Source of the DNA: Candidatus Eisenbergiella merdavium
GTDB taxonomy: Bacteria; Bacillota; Clostridia; Lachnospirales; Lachnospiraceae
Reading direction: 5' to 3'
Length of the DNA: 64,000 nucleotides
Assembly (NCBI GenBank): GCA_019119595.1
Contig: DWWS01000013.1
Coordinates: forward strand, 146,756 to 210,755
The notes below the pieces were generated by a model. The model had not been told where the DNA came from. It searched no databases and was given only the letters and a program-made list of their open reading frames with translations. The position numbers were made by a program, and so were the translations under genes. Position 1 is the stretch's first letter; each line of letters starts with the position of its first letter. Positions 1 through 8,623 of the stretch are shown one piece after another.

Positions 1-532
1 AGTAGTTTTGTTGTCGGGCATAATCTCTTAAAACACGGGCTGTCTCTTCTTCTGTCAGCTCAGAATATTTTTCTGCTTGGGAAATGGCATTCAAAAACTG
101 AAGCAATCCTGCGTTTTCAGTCGTAATCGGGATCATGGAGCATTTAAGGCGTATTTTCTGTGTCCCGACGGTAAGAGTCCTTCCTTTAGTGGCTTCGCGG
201 TTTGAAACAATTTCAAAAACAGCAGGCATTTGTGTTGTCAGGCCCAACTGGTTCGCAAATGAAGCACCGGAGAAGTATCCGTATGTTTCCTCAGAGTTTC
301 TGATATATTTTCGCATAATGACTTTCATTGGATCCAGATAGCTATTGGCAAGCAGACGTGATGAATTAGGGAGGTAATAGACTCCTGTATCAAAATGAAC
401 CAGTTCCCCAGCCTTGACCATTCTGTTAAAAGACTGGCGAAGAGAATTATCATTCACACCTTCCAGTCGGATTTCTTTGATGAAAATCGGTTCATTACAC
501 CCATAGGTTTTTTCCAGATATTCTTTCAACAT
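1..532 (-). CDS. DUF6088 / AbiEi-like antitoxin-type protein, C-terminus truncated by window edge
   Basis: Minus-strand translation by hand: MLKEYLEKTYGCNEPIFIKEIRLEGVNDNSLRQSFNRMVKAGELVHFDTGVYYLPNSS...KIRLKCSMIPITTENAGLLQFLNAISQAEKYSELTEEETARVLRDYARQQNY, open to base 1. Winged-helix N-terminus typical of AbiEi/DUF6088. An alternative GTG start lies at 544. Confidence 0.7.
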   Translation of the reverse strand, partial: MLKEYLEKTYGCNEPIFIKEIRLEGVNDNSLRQSFNRMVKAGELVHFDTGVYYLPNSSRLLANSYLDPMKVIMRKYIRNSEETYGYFSGASFANQLGLTTQMPAVFEIVSNREATKGRTLTVGTQKIRLKCSMIPITTENAGLLQFLNAISQAEKYSELTEEETARVLRDYARQQNY

Positions 533-730
533 ACGTTCATCCACTCCTGTCACCCCTATAATAATATATTTATACTTATTGGGTCAATAAATATTATATA
601 ATTATTTTTAACGGATTTGGATGACTTTATACAACACAAACCATGCTATTCTCCAATGGAGCGCTATTCTCCATTGCCCTCCGCCCCTCCGTCATGCTAT
701 ACTTGACCTCAGACAGGAGGGCAGCATCCC

Positions 731-1369
731 ATGGACAGAAAGAAAATCACAAAAGAGGAGCTGGCGGAATCCCGACGGCGGGAGATCATCCGGGCGTGCG
801 AGGAGCTGTATGAGAGGATGGAATACGAGGACATCAGCATCAAGGAGATCGCAAAGTCCACGTCGATCTGCCGTTCCAATATCTATAATTACTATGAAAC
901 GAAGGATGAGATTTTTCTGGACATTCTGAAAAAGGAATATCTTTTGTGGATGGAGGATATGGATTGGCGGATGCGGAATGATAAAGACATGGGAAGGGAG
1001 AGCTACTGCCGGATCCTGGCGGAAACGGCCGGAGAGCATACCAGGCTTCTGAAGCTGATCTCCATGCACTATATCGCCATTGAAAAAAACTGTTCTCTGG
1101 AAAAGCTGACCGCGTTCAAGTGTGAGATCATGCCCTTCTGGAATATGATGCGCGCGGCGCTTTGCAGGTATTTTCCGAACGCGCAAGAGGAGAGCAGGGA
1201 GCATTTCCTGCTGTCGCTTCTTTCCCTGATGCCGGGGCTGTATTCCATGACAAACCTGACGGAGAAGCAGCTTGAGGCCATGCAAAAGGCCAGTCCGGAT
1301 TATGTGAAGCCGGATTTTGAAAAAAATTTCAGCCAGGCGCTTTTTATGCTTAGCGCGGAGCTGATGTAA
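731..1369 (+). CDS. TetR/AcrR family transcriptional regulator
   Basis: N-terminal HTH: SRRREIIRACEELYERMEYEDISIKEIAKSTSICRSNIYNYYETKDEIFLDIL. Confidence 0.85.
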   Translation: MDRKKITKEELAESRRREIIRACEELYERMEYEDISIKEIAKSTSICRSNIYNYYETKDEIFLDILKKEYLLWMEDMDWRMRNDKDMGRESYCRILAETAGEHTRLLKLISMHYIAIEKNCSLEKLTAFKCEIMPFWNMMRAALCRYFPNAQEESREHFLLSLLSLMPGLYSMTNLTEKQLEAMQKASPDYVKPDFEKNFSQALFMLSAELM

Positions 1370-1372
1370 AAA

Positions 1373-1440
1373 GCGGCGGCGGGACTCTTTGGGTATGTTC
1401 TTTTCCCAAACGGGGTCCGCCGCCGCGGCTGTTTTATGTT
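1373..1440 (+). terminator. Large imperfect hairpin terminator after the TetR gene
   Basis: GCGGCGGCGGGACTCTTTGGG...CCCAAACGGGGTCCGCCGCCGC followed by GTTTTATG. Confidence 0.55.
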
Positions 1441-1506
1441 TTCGCTTTTTCGGGGCTGTCCCCGGCGTTTCTCCGGAGATGTTCCGGAAGGATTCGGAAA
1501 TATTTC

Positions 1507-3888
1507 TTAACCCCTTTCTGATACCTCTTTCGGGGTTTTTCCCGGAGCTTCCCCTAATGCTTCTTCCGAATCTCCTTCCGAATCCCCTTCCAACACCCTT
1601 TCCAGCACATCCGTCACCTTTTTCACCGGAATGATCTCCAGCTTTTCCTTTACCTCGTCGGCAACGTCCTCCAGATCGTCCTGGTTGTCGAAGGGGATGA
1701 AAACCTTTTTGATCCCGGCGCGCTGGGCGGCCATGAGCTTTTCCGGGAGGCCGCCGATGGGCATGACACCGCCGCGGAGGGAAATTTCTCCGGTCATGGC
1801 GTAGTCGGTGTCCACCGCCTTCCCCGTGATCAGAGAGGAGAGGGCGGTCGCCAGCGTGATGCCTGCGGAGGGGCCGTCCTTGGGAACCGCGCCTGCGGGG
1901 ACATGGATATGCAGGTCGTGATCGGCCAGGATTCTGGACTCCACGGGATAGAGGGACTTCACCAGACTGACGGCAATCTGGACGGATTCCTTCATCACAT
2001 CGCCCAGCTGTCCGGTGATCTGAATGTTCCCCTTTCCTTCGGTCAGCCTGCTTTCGATGAAAAGAATTTCGCCGCCCGCTCTGGTCCAGGCCAGCCCGGT
2101 GACCACGCCGGGTGTTTTTTCGGTGAGGCGGTATTCGTGGTGGAGCTGTTTTCTGCCGAGAAAGTCGGACAGGTTGCTTTCCGTGACCACCAGGCGGTTA
2201 TCTTCTTTGTTTTCATCGGTTTTCGCCTTCTTCGCCGCGGATTCGCGTACCAGCCGAACGGCCGCTGTGCGGCAGAGAGTGTCGAGCAGGTTTTTCAGGG
2301 TGCGAACGCCTGCTTCCATGGTATACTCGTCGATCATCCGGCGCAGCGCCTCATCGGTTACGGAGAGCATTTCCTCCTTGATTCCCATGGATTCCAGCGC
2401 CTTGGGAAGGAGATGCTTTCTTGCAATGTGGAATTTTTCCACCGCGGTGTAGCCGGGGAAGGAGATGACCTCCATCCGGTTTAAAAGGGGCTCGGGTATG
2501 GTGTCCGTGGTGTTCGCCGTGCAGACGAAAAGCACGTTGGACAGATCGTAGGGAACGTTCATGTAGTGGTCGGTAAAGGTATTGTTCTGCTCCGGATCGA
2601 GCACCTCGAGAAGGGCGCTCGCCGGATCTCCGCCGTAGTCCTTTGCCAGCTTATCCACCTCATCCAGTACCATGACCGGATTGGAAACGCCGCTTCGCTT
2701 CATGCCCTCCATGATGCGGCCGGGCATTGCGCCGATGTAGGTGCGTCTGTGGCCTCGGATCTCCGCCTCATCCCGGATGCCGCCCAGGCTGATACGGACG
2801 TATTCCCGCCCGAGCGCCCTTGCGATGCTCTGGCCGATACTGGTTTTGCCCGTGCCGGGAGCGCCGACGAACAGCAGGATGGAGCCGTTCTGTTTCCGGT
2901 TCAGGGCCATGACCGCAAGCTGCTGGACGATGCGCTCCTTCACCTTTTTCAGGCCGTAATGATCCTCGTCCAGAATGGCCTCCGCCCTGTCAAGGTCGAT
3001 GGAACTGACCCTGGGCGTCTTCCAGGACAGGCTGGTAACGAAGTCCAGGTAGTCGTAGAGCATGCCGTATTCATGGCTTTCCTTGCCCTCCTGGCGCATG
3101 CGGTTCAGAACCTTGTCGGCTTCCCGCCTCGCTTCCTTATTCATGCCGGATTTTGCGATCTTTTTTTCAAATTTCCGTACATCCGATTCGTTCTCCGGAT
3201 GCATGTCGTCAAGCTCCTTCTGGAGATAGTCGATCTGCTTCTTCAGGGCGGCCTCCCGGTAGAGCTGCTCCTGATTGTCCTTCTGAGCCGTCTGGGCCTC
3301 CTCGGATACCCGGGCGATCTCCATGAACTCGTTGATGGCCCTTGTGATCAGCTCGCAGCGCTCCTTTCTGGAATCCGCGGCGAGAATGGCGTATTTTTCC
3401 TCCCCGCTCAGGTTCAGGTATTCCGTGAGCGCGCTGGCGAGATCGTAGATGTTTTTGCGCTGCAGGACAAAGCTTCTGGCCCAGAGGCCCCACTGGTAGC
3501 CCTGTACGAATTTCAGCAGGCTGGAGCGCAGGCGGCCGAAAAGCTCCTTTTCCTCCTCCGGGGAAAGATCCGCCTCCTCGGGACGGATGGCCGCGGTGGC
3601 AGTGAGGACGCCGTCCTGTATGTCAATGTCGGAGATATCCACCCGCTCCATGGTACGAACCTGGACATTGTCCCCTTCGCTGATGGCCTCCACGCGGGCG
3701 GATACGCCGATGGGGTAGAAGGAATCGGAGGTAAGCGCCCCTTCTTCCCGTTCCTCCTTGAGCTGGATGAACAGAATATCCGTCCCCGCCTCAAGGGGCT
3801 CCTTGCACCAGTCGGAGAAAAAATCCTTCTTAAAATAGTAGGAAACGTCGGGTAAAAGCAATATATTATAAACCGGTCTGATGATCAT
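1507..3888 (-). CDS. lon: ATP-dependent Lon protease (endopeptidase La)
   Basis: Walker A GAPGTGKTS, VMVLDEVDKL, proteolytic PKDGPSAGIT. SD AAGGAGG sits 8 nt before ATG at 3888 (upstream ATG at 3906 also possible). Confidence 0.95.
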   Translation of the reverse strand: MIIRPVYNILLLPDVSYYFKKDFFSDWCKEPLEAGTDILFIQLKEEREEGALTSDSFYPIGVSARVEAISEGDNVQVRTMERVDISDIDIQDGVLTATAAIRPEEADLSPEEEKELFGRLRSSLLKFVQGYQWGLWARSFVLQRKNIYDLASALTEYLNLSGEEKYAILAADSRKERCELITRAINEFMEIARVSEEAQTAQKDNQEQLYREAALKKQIDYLQKELDDMHPENESDVRKFEKKIAKSGMNKEARREADKVLNRMRQEGKESHEYGMLYDYLDFVTSLSWKTPRVSSIDLDRAEAILDEDHYGLKKVKERIVQQLAVMALNRKQNGSILLFVGAPGTGKTSIGQSIARALGREYVRISLGGIRDEAEIRGHRRTYIGAMPGRIMEGMKRSGVSNPVMVLDEVDKLAKDYGGDPASALLEVLDPEQNNTFTDHYMNVPYDLSNVLFVCTANTTDTIPEPLLNRMEVISFPGYTAVEKFHIARKHLLPKALESMGIKEEMLSVTDEALRRMIDEYTMEAGVRTLKNLLDTLCRTAAVRLVRESAAKKAKTDENKEDNRLVVTESNLSDFLGRKQLHHEYRLTEKTPGVVTGLAWTRAGGEILFIESRLTEGKGNIQITGQLGDVMKESVQIAVSLVKSLYPVESRILADHDLHIHVPAGAVPKDGPSAGITLATALSSLITGKAVDTDYAMTGEISLRGGVMPIGGLPEKLMAAQRAGIKKVFIPFDNQDDLEDVADEVKEKLEIIPVKKVTDVLERVLEGDSEGDSEEALGEAPGKTPKEVSERG

Positions 3889-3907
3889 ATATATGTCCTC
3901 CTTCATT

Positions 3908-3970
3908 TGCCGCCACAGACAGCATGGATTTTTGAGGAAAGCGCAGTGCGCTTTCCACGCCTCCTGCTTA
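3908..3970. repeat. Degenerate solo hairpin repeat unit upstream of lon
   Basis: GCCGCCACAGACAGC then GGAAAGCGC-AGT-GCGCTTTCC (9-bp stem, triloop, 3936-3956). Same architecture as the 63.2-63.44 kb array. Confidence 0.5.
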
Positions 3971-3996
3971 GTTTCTGATTCTGAAACCGAAATTTA

Positions 3997-4023
3997 TCAG
4001 CAGTCTATCGCATCGAGTGCTAA
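3997..4023 (-). promoter_or_regulatory. CIRCE-like element (HrcA operator) upstream of lon
   Basis: TCAGCAGTC-N9-GAGTGCTAA against consensus TTAGCACTC-N9-GAGTGCTAA: right arm 9/9, left arm 7/9, exact N9 spacing. Confidence 0.75.
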
Positions 4024-4072
4024 TACTTCGGTGAAAAGAAAGCGGATCGAATATCCGCTCTTTTTGCAAAAT

Positions 4073-4089
4073 AATGACACTGTGTCATT
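4073..4089. promoter_or_regulatory. Perfect 17-bp palindrome in the lon-sbcD divergent region
   Basis: AATGACAC-T-GTGTCATT, next to the TATAAA-like sequence upstream of sbcD. Confidence 0.45.
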
Positions 4090-4206
4090 GATATAAAAGT
4101 AGCACACGATCTCTACCATGTCAATAGGGAATTTTGCCCCTCCATTGCAACCGCCCCCATAAGATGTTAGAATACGGATAACACACAAAAAAGGAGCGGC
4201 AGAGCC

Positions 4207-5406
4207 ATGAAGCTGTTTCATCTATCGGATCTTCATATCGGAAAGCTGCTGTGCGGCTACAGCCTGAAAGAAAATCAGGAGCGGGTGCTTTCTCAGATCG
4301 TGGACTATGCGCGAAAGGAGCATCCGGACGCCGTCCTGATCTGCGGGGATATCTACGACAAGACGGCCCCGTCCGGGGAGGCGTATGTGATGTTCGACCG
4401 CTTTCTGGAGGAACTCTCGGACATCCGCCCACGGATTCCGGTGCTCATCATCGCGGGAAACCACGACTCCCCGGAGCGTCTGTCCTATGCGTCCGCTTTT
4501 CTGGAAAAGCATCTCATCTATCTTTCCGTTTTCCCGCCCGTAAGGGAGGAGGAGCATCTGAAAAAAATCGAGCTTGCGGACGAATACGGCCCGGTGGATT
4601 TTTACCTGCTTCCTTTTTTAAAGCCGGGCTATCTGCGTCCCCTGCAGCCGGAGGGGAACGTGGGAAGCTATGAAGAAGCGGTTCGTTTTCTGCTTTCCAG
4701 AGAAAAGATCGATTCCCAGAGGCGGAACGTGATCCTGTCCCATCAGTTTTATGCGGCCGGACAGTCCGACCCGGAGACCTGCGATTCGGAGACGGCCGTG
4801 GCCATGGCGGGCGGGCTGGACAGGATCGACGCCTCCGTGCTGGACGGGTTTGACTACGCGGCGCTCGGGCATCTGCACGGCGCGCAGAGGGTGGGAAGGC
4901 CGGGGATGCGCTACTGCGGCACGCCCTACAAATATTCGGTGAGCGAGGAGCATCATCATAAGGCGGTCACGGTGGTGGAGCTCGGAAAAAAGGGAGAGGA
5001 GCCGAAGCTTCGTTTTCTTCCTCTTTCCGGCCTGCAGGATGTGAGAAGGATGCGCGGCACGCTGGAGGAGGTGCTGGAGGCAGCGAAGCGGCCGGAAGCG
5101 GACACGCCGGGCGTCTGCCATGATTTTGTCAGCGTTACCATCACGGACGAGCAGGAGCCCTACCGCATCCGGGAGCGGCTGGAGGAGCGCTATGATCATC
5201 TGCTGGAGCTGCGGGTGGACAATGCGCGCACCAGGGCCAGGCTTTCCCAGGAGGAGACGCAGGAGGATCCGGCGCCGGAGCCGATGGAGGCCTTCCGGCA
5301 GTTTTACCGGACGGTGCATCATGCTTCGCTTCCGGAGGAGGGGGAGAGGATCATGGAGAGACTGATCCGGAAAATACAGGATAACGGGATGGAGGGAGAA
5401 CGGTGA
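4207..5406 (+). CDS. sbcD: Exonuclease subunit SbcD (Mre11-like)
   Basis: MKLFHLSDLHIGKLLCGYSL...ICGDIYDKTAPSGEA...IAGNHDSPERLSY metallophosphoesterase motifs. Confidence 0.93.
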   Translation: MKLFHLSDLHIGKLLCGYSLKENQERVLSQIVDYARKEHPDAVLICGDIYDKTAPSGEAYVMFDRFLEELSDIRPRIPVLIIAGNHDSPERLSYASAFLEKHLIYLSVFPPVREEEHLKKIELADEYGPVDFYLLPFLKPGYLRPLQPEGNVGSYEEAVRFLLSREKIDSQRRNVILSHQFYAAGQSDPETCDSETAVAMAGGLDRIDASVLDGFDYAALGHLHGAQRVGRPGMRYCGTPYKYSVSEEHHHKAVTVVELGKKGEEPKLRFLPLSGLQDVRRMRGTLEEVLEAAKRPEADTPGVCHDFVSVTITDEQEPYRIRERLEERYDHLLELRVDNARTRARLSQEETQEDPAPEPMEAFRQFYRTVHHASLPEEGERIMERLIRKIQDNGMEGER

Positions 5407-8400
5407 AGCCACTGAAGGTCGTCATGTCCGCCTTCGGCTCCTATGCGGGAGAGGTGACGGTGGATTTTGAAAAAGCGGACCACGGGATTTTTCTGATCAC
5501 CGGGGATACCGGGGCGGGAAAAACCACCATTTTTGACGCCATCGCCTTCGCCCTGTTCGGGGAGAGCAGCGGCAGGAAGCGGGACGGAAGCATGATGCGC
5601 AGCCAGTATGTGCCGGATGAGCGGGAAACCTTCGTGACCCTGCTTTTTTCCCAGAAGGGAGAGCGCTACGAGGTCACCCGCCGCCCGTCCTATGTGCGGC
5701 CGGGCCGGAGAAAAAACAAAAACGGTGAATACGCCCCGGTACAGGTTTCGGCGCGGGTGAGCCTGCTGCTTCCCGACGGCACGGAGTATCCCGGCGGGAT
5801 CCGGGAGGTCAACCAGAAGCTGCAGGAACTTCTTGGCGTGGATTACGGTCAGTTTTCCCAGATCGCCATGATCGCCCAGGGGGATTATCTGCGGCTGTTG
5901 CACGCCACCTCACGGGAGAGAAAGGAGATTTTTTCCAAAATCTTTGATACGCGCGTCTACCGCCTTGTGCAGGCGGGGCTGAAGGAGGAAAACGACCGGA
6001 TGGCCGCGGCGCTGGAGGATGGGAGAAAGCTGATCTCCCATGAGCTTGCGGGGGTGCAGACGGGCCCGGAGGGAAAGGAGCGGTGGGAGGAGCTGCTCAC
6101 CCGGCCAGAGACCGGGGCGGAGCAGATCGAAGAGGAGCTGAAGGCGCTGCTTTCCGGCCAGGAGCAGGCTCTGGAGGAGATGACCCGGGAAAGACGGGAG
6201 AAGGAAAAGGAGGAGCGTTCGCTGGAGGAGGCAATCCGGAAGGCGCAGGAAACCAACCGGCAGCTTTTGCTTCTGGATCAGGAAAAGGAGGCGCTCGCCC
6301 GTCTGCTTTCCGGAAAAGAGGAGCAGGAGGCGCTGGAAAAGCGGCTTGAAGCTGCAAAAAGGGCCGAACGGACGGAGCCTGCGAGGAGAAGCTTTCAGGA
6401 GAGAAAAAAAGAGCGGGATGCGGGCGCATTGCGCGTCAGAGAGCAGGAGGAGCAGCTTGCGGCGCTGGAGAAAAGCGCGAAGGAGGCTGTCCGGAGAGCA
6501 CAGGAGGAGCGGAAGGGGTATGACGGGCGCATCCCCGCTGTGCAGGAGGAGCTTGTGCGGCTGCAGAACGAGCTTCCTCTGTTTGAGCAGAGAAACCGGG
6601 CGAAGGCGGCCTGGGAGGCCGCTCTCCGGCAGGAGGAGCAGGCGCGGAAGCGGCAGAAGGAGGCGCAGGAGCGTCTGGATGGCCTGAAGCAGCGGCTGGA
6701 CGCTCTGAAAAAGGAGCGGGAGGGGCTGGAGGGAGAGGCCGGAACGGCACAGGCGCTGAAGCTTGGCCGGGACGGGCTGCTGCAGAGGCGGGAGCGGCTT
6801 CTTGCCCTGGCGCAGGAGCTTTCCGGCTGGAAGAAGGCGCTTGTGAAGCGGGAGGAGAAAAAGAAGGAGGCCCAGGCTGCCCTGCAGGAGGCCGCCCGAA
6901 AGGATCGGGCGTTTTCGGAGCACTATCAGGCCTTCCTCGCGGCCCAGGCCGGACTGATGGCCGAAGAGCTGGAGGAAGGAAAGCCCTGTCCGGTCTGCGG
7001 CTCTCCGCACCATCCCGCCCCCGCCGCCCTTTCGCAGAAGCCGCCCACCCAGGTGGAGGTGGAGCGGGCAAAAAAGGCCCGTGCAGAAGCGGAGCAGAAG
7101 GGCAGACAGCTGGCGGAGGAGGCCTCCGGGATGGTGGAAAGCTGCCGTCAGCAGCGGCTTTCCATAGAGCAGCAGCTCCGCGCGCTGATGCAGGAGCAGG
7201 CGGAAGACGATTTTTCCCAATGGGAGACCTGCGGGGAGGAGGCGTTCGCTGAAGGGGTCACCGGCTGGGGGCGCACCGCCTATGCCGCCTGTGAGGAGGC
7301 CGTCCGTCAGACGCAGAAGCGTCTGGAGCGGGCGCAGGAGGCGGGAAGGCTTTTGGAGCAGAAGGGAAAGGAGCAGACCCGGGCAGAGGCGCAGCAGGAG
7401 CAGGCCGAAGCGCAGAAGGCGGAGGCGGACAGGCTGTGGCAGGAGGCAAGAGAACGCCTCGCCGCGGAAAAGAGCGCGCTGGAGCAGCTGGAAAAGAGGC
7501 TTCCCGGACAGACGGAGGAAGATGTGCGTAAGGCGCTCTCCGACCTGACTGCGGAAAGGAAGCGGCTGGAGGAGCGGCTTGCAAAGGCGGAGGAAGAAAG
7601 AAATCTTCTCATGCAGCAGGCAAAGGAGAAAGCGGGCGCGCTGCAGGCCGCAGGAGAGAATGCCGTGCGGCTGGAAAAAGCCCTGGAAACGGCGGCCCGC
7701 GCTTATGAGGAAAGCCTGAAGGAGCAGGGCTTTGAAAACGAGGAGGCATACCTGCAGGCCCGCGCCTCCGCCGCGGACCTGGAGGAGTGGACGCGCATCC
7801 GGACGGCATACGAGCAGGAGCTGCTGCGCTGTCGGGAGCGAAATGACCAGCTGGAAAAACAGCTTGCGGAACAGGAGCGTACCGCCGACGAGACCCTGCA
7901 GGCGCTGGCGGACAGGCAGAGAAGCTGCGGACAGGAGCGGGAAGCGCTGGAGGAAAAAAGCGGACAGCTCATGGCCGCCCTTGGCAGGAACCGGAAGGCC
8001 TGGGAGAATCTGAAACGGCTGTGGAAGGGCCAGGAGCAGAAGGAGCAGGAGTACCGGCTGGTGCGGCATCTGTCCCAGACCGCCAACGGCAGGCTTTCCG
8101 GAACGGCGGGCCTGGATTTTCAGACCTGGGTGCAGAGACAGTATTTTCAGCGGATGATCCAGGCGGCCAACCGCAGGCTGAACATCATGGCGGACGGGCA
8201 GTTTTTACTGCAGTGTCGCAGCCTGGACACGCTGGGAAGGCAGGGCGAGGTGGGCCTGGATCTGGATGTGTACAGCATGACGACGGGAAAGGTCAGGGAC
8301 GTGAAAACCCTTTCCGGCGGGGAATCCTTCCTCACCGCCCTTGCCATGGCCCTTGGCATGGCGGATGTGATCCAGAGCACGGCGGGCTATGTGCAGATCG

Positions 8401-8600
8401 ACGCCATGTTCATCGACGAGGGCTTTGGCTCTCTGGATGAGGAAAGCAGGCTTCGGGCCATCCGCATCCTGCAGGAGCTTGCGGGAGGAAAACGGCTCAT
8501 CGGCATCATTTCCCACGTGCAGGAGCTGAAGGAGCAGATCGACCGCAGGCTGGTCGTGAAAAAGGATGAAAAGGGAAGCCATGTGAGCTGGCAGCTTTAG
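5403..8600 (+). CDS. sbcC: Exonuclease subunit SbcC (Rad50-like SMC ATPase)
   Basis: Walker A GDTGAGKTT, long coiled coil, zinc hook CPVCGSPHHP, LSGGESF signature. GTGA overlap with sbcD. Confidence 0.93.
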   Translation: MKPLKVVMSAFGSYAGEVTVDFEKADHGIFLITGDTGAGKTTIFDAIAFALFGESSGRKRDGSMMRSQYVPDERETFVTLLFSQKGERYEVTRRPSYVRPGRRKNKNGEYAPVQVSARVSLLLPDGTEYPGGIREVNQKLQELLGVDYGQFSQIAMIAQGDYLRLLHATSRERKEIFSKIFDTRVYRLVQAGLKEENDRMAAALEDGRKLISHELAGVQTGPEGKERWEELLTRPETGAEQIEEELKALLSGQEQALEEMTRERREKEKEERSLEEAIRKAQETNRQLLLLDQEKEALARLLSGKEEQEALEKRLEAAKRAERTEPARRSFQERKKERDAGALRVREQEEQLAALEKSAKEAVRRAQEERKGYDGRIPAVQEELVRLQNELPLFEQRNRAKAAWEAALRQEEQARKRQKEAQERLDGLKQRLDALKKEREGLEGEAGTAQALKLGRDGLLQRRERLLALAQELSGWKKALVKREEKKKEAQAALQEAARKDRAFSEHYQAFLAAQAGLMAEELEEGKPCPVCGSPHHPAPAALSQKPPTQVEVERAKKARAEAEQKGRQLAEEASGMVESCRQQRLSIEQQLRALMQEQAEDDFSQWETCGEEAFAEGVTGWGRTAYAACEEAVRQTQKRLERAQEAGRLLEQKGKEQTRAEAQQEQAEAQKAEADRLWQEARERLAAEKSALEQLEKRLPGQTEEDVRKALSDLTAERKRLEERLAKAEEERNLLMQQAKEKAGALQAAGENAVRLEKALETAARAYEESLKEQGFENEEAYLQARASAADLEEWTRIRTAYEQELLRCRERNDQLEKQLAEQERTADETLQALADRQRSCGQEREALEEKSGQLMAALGRNRKAWENLKRLWKGQEQKEQEYRLVRHLSQTANGRLSGTAGLDFQTWVQRQYFQRMIQAANRRLNIMADGQFLLQCRSLDTLGRQGEVGLDLDVYSMTTGKVRDVKTLSGGESFLTALAMALGMADVIQSTAGYVQIDAMFIDEGFGSLDEESRLRAIRILQELAGGKRLIGIISHVQELKEQIDRRLVVKKDEKGSHVSWQL

Positions 8601-8623
8601 AACGGAAAAAAGGAGAAGAGGAT

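Noticed and set aside
2566-3855. 429-aa plus-strand ORF
   Set aside because: Antisense to lon, no protein-family character.
5910-8069. 719-aa minus-strand ORF, leucine/arginine-rich
   Set aside because: Mirror frame of the sbcC coiled coil.
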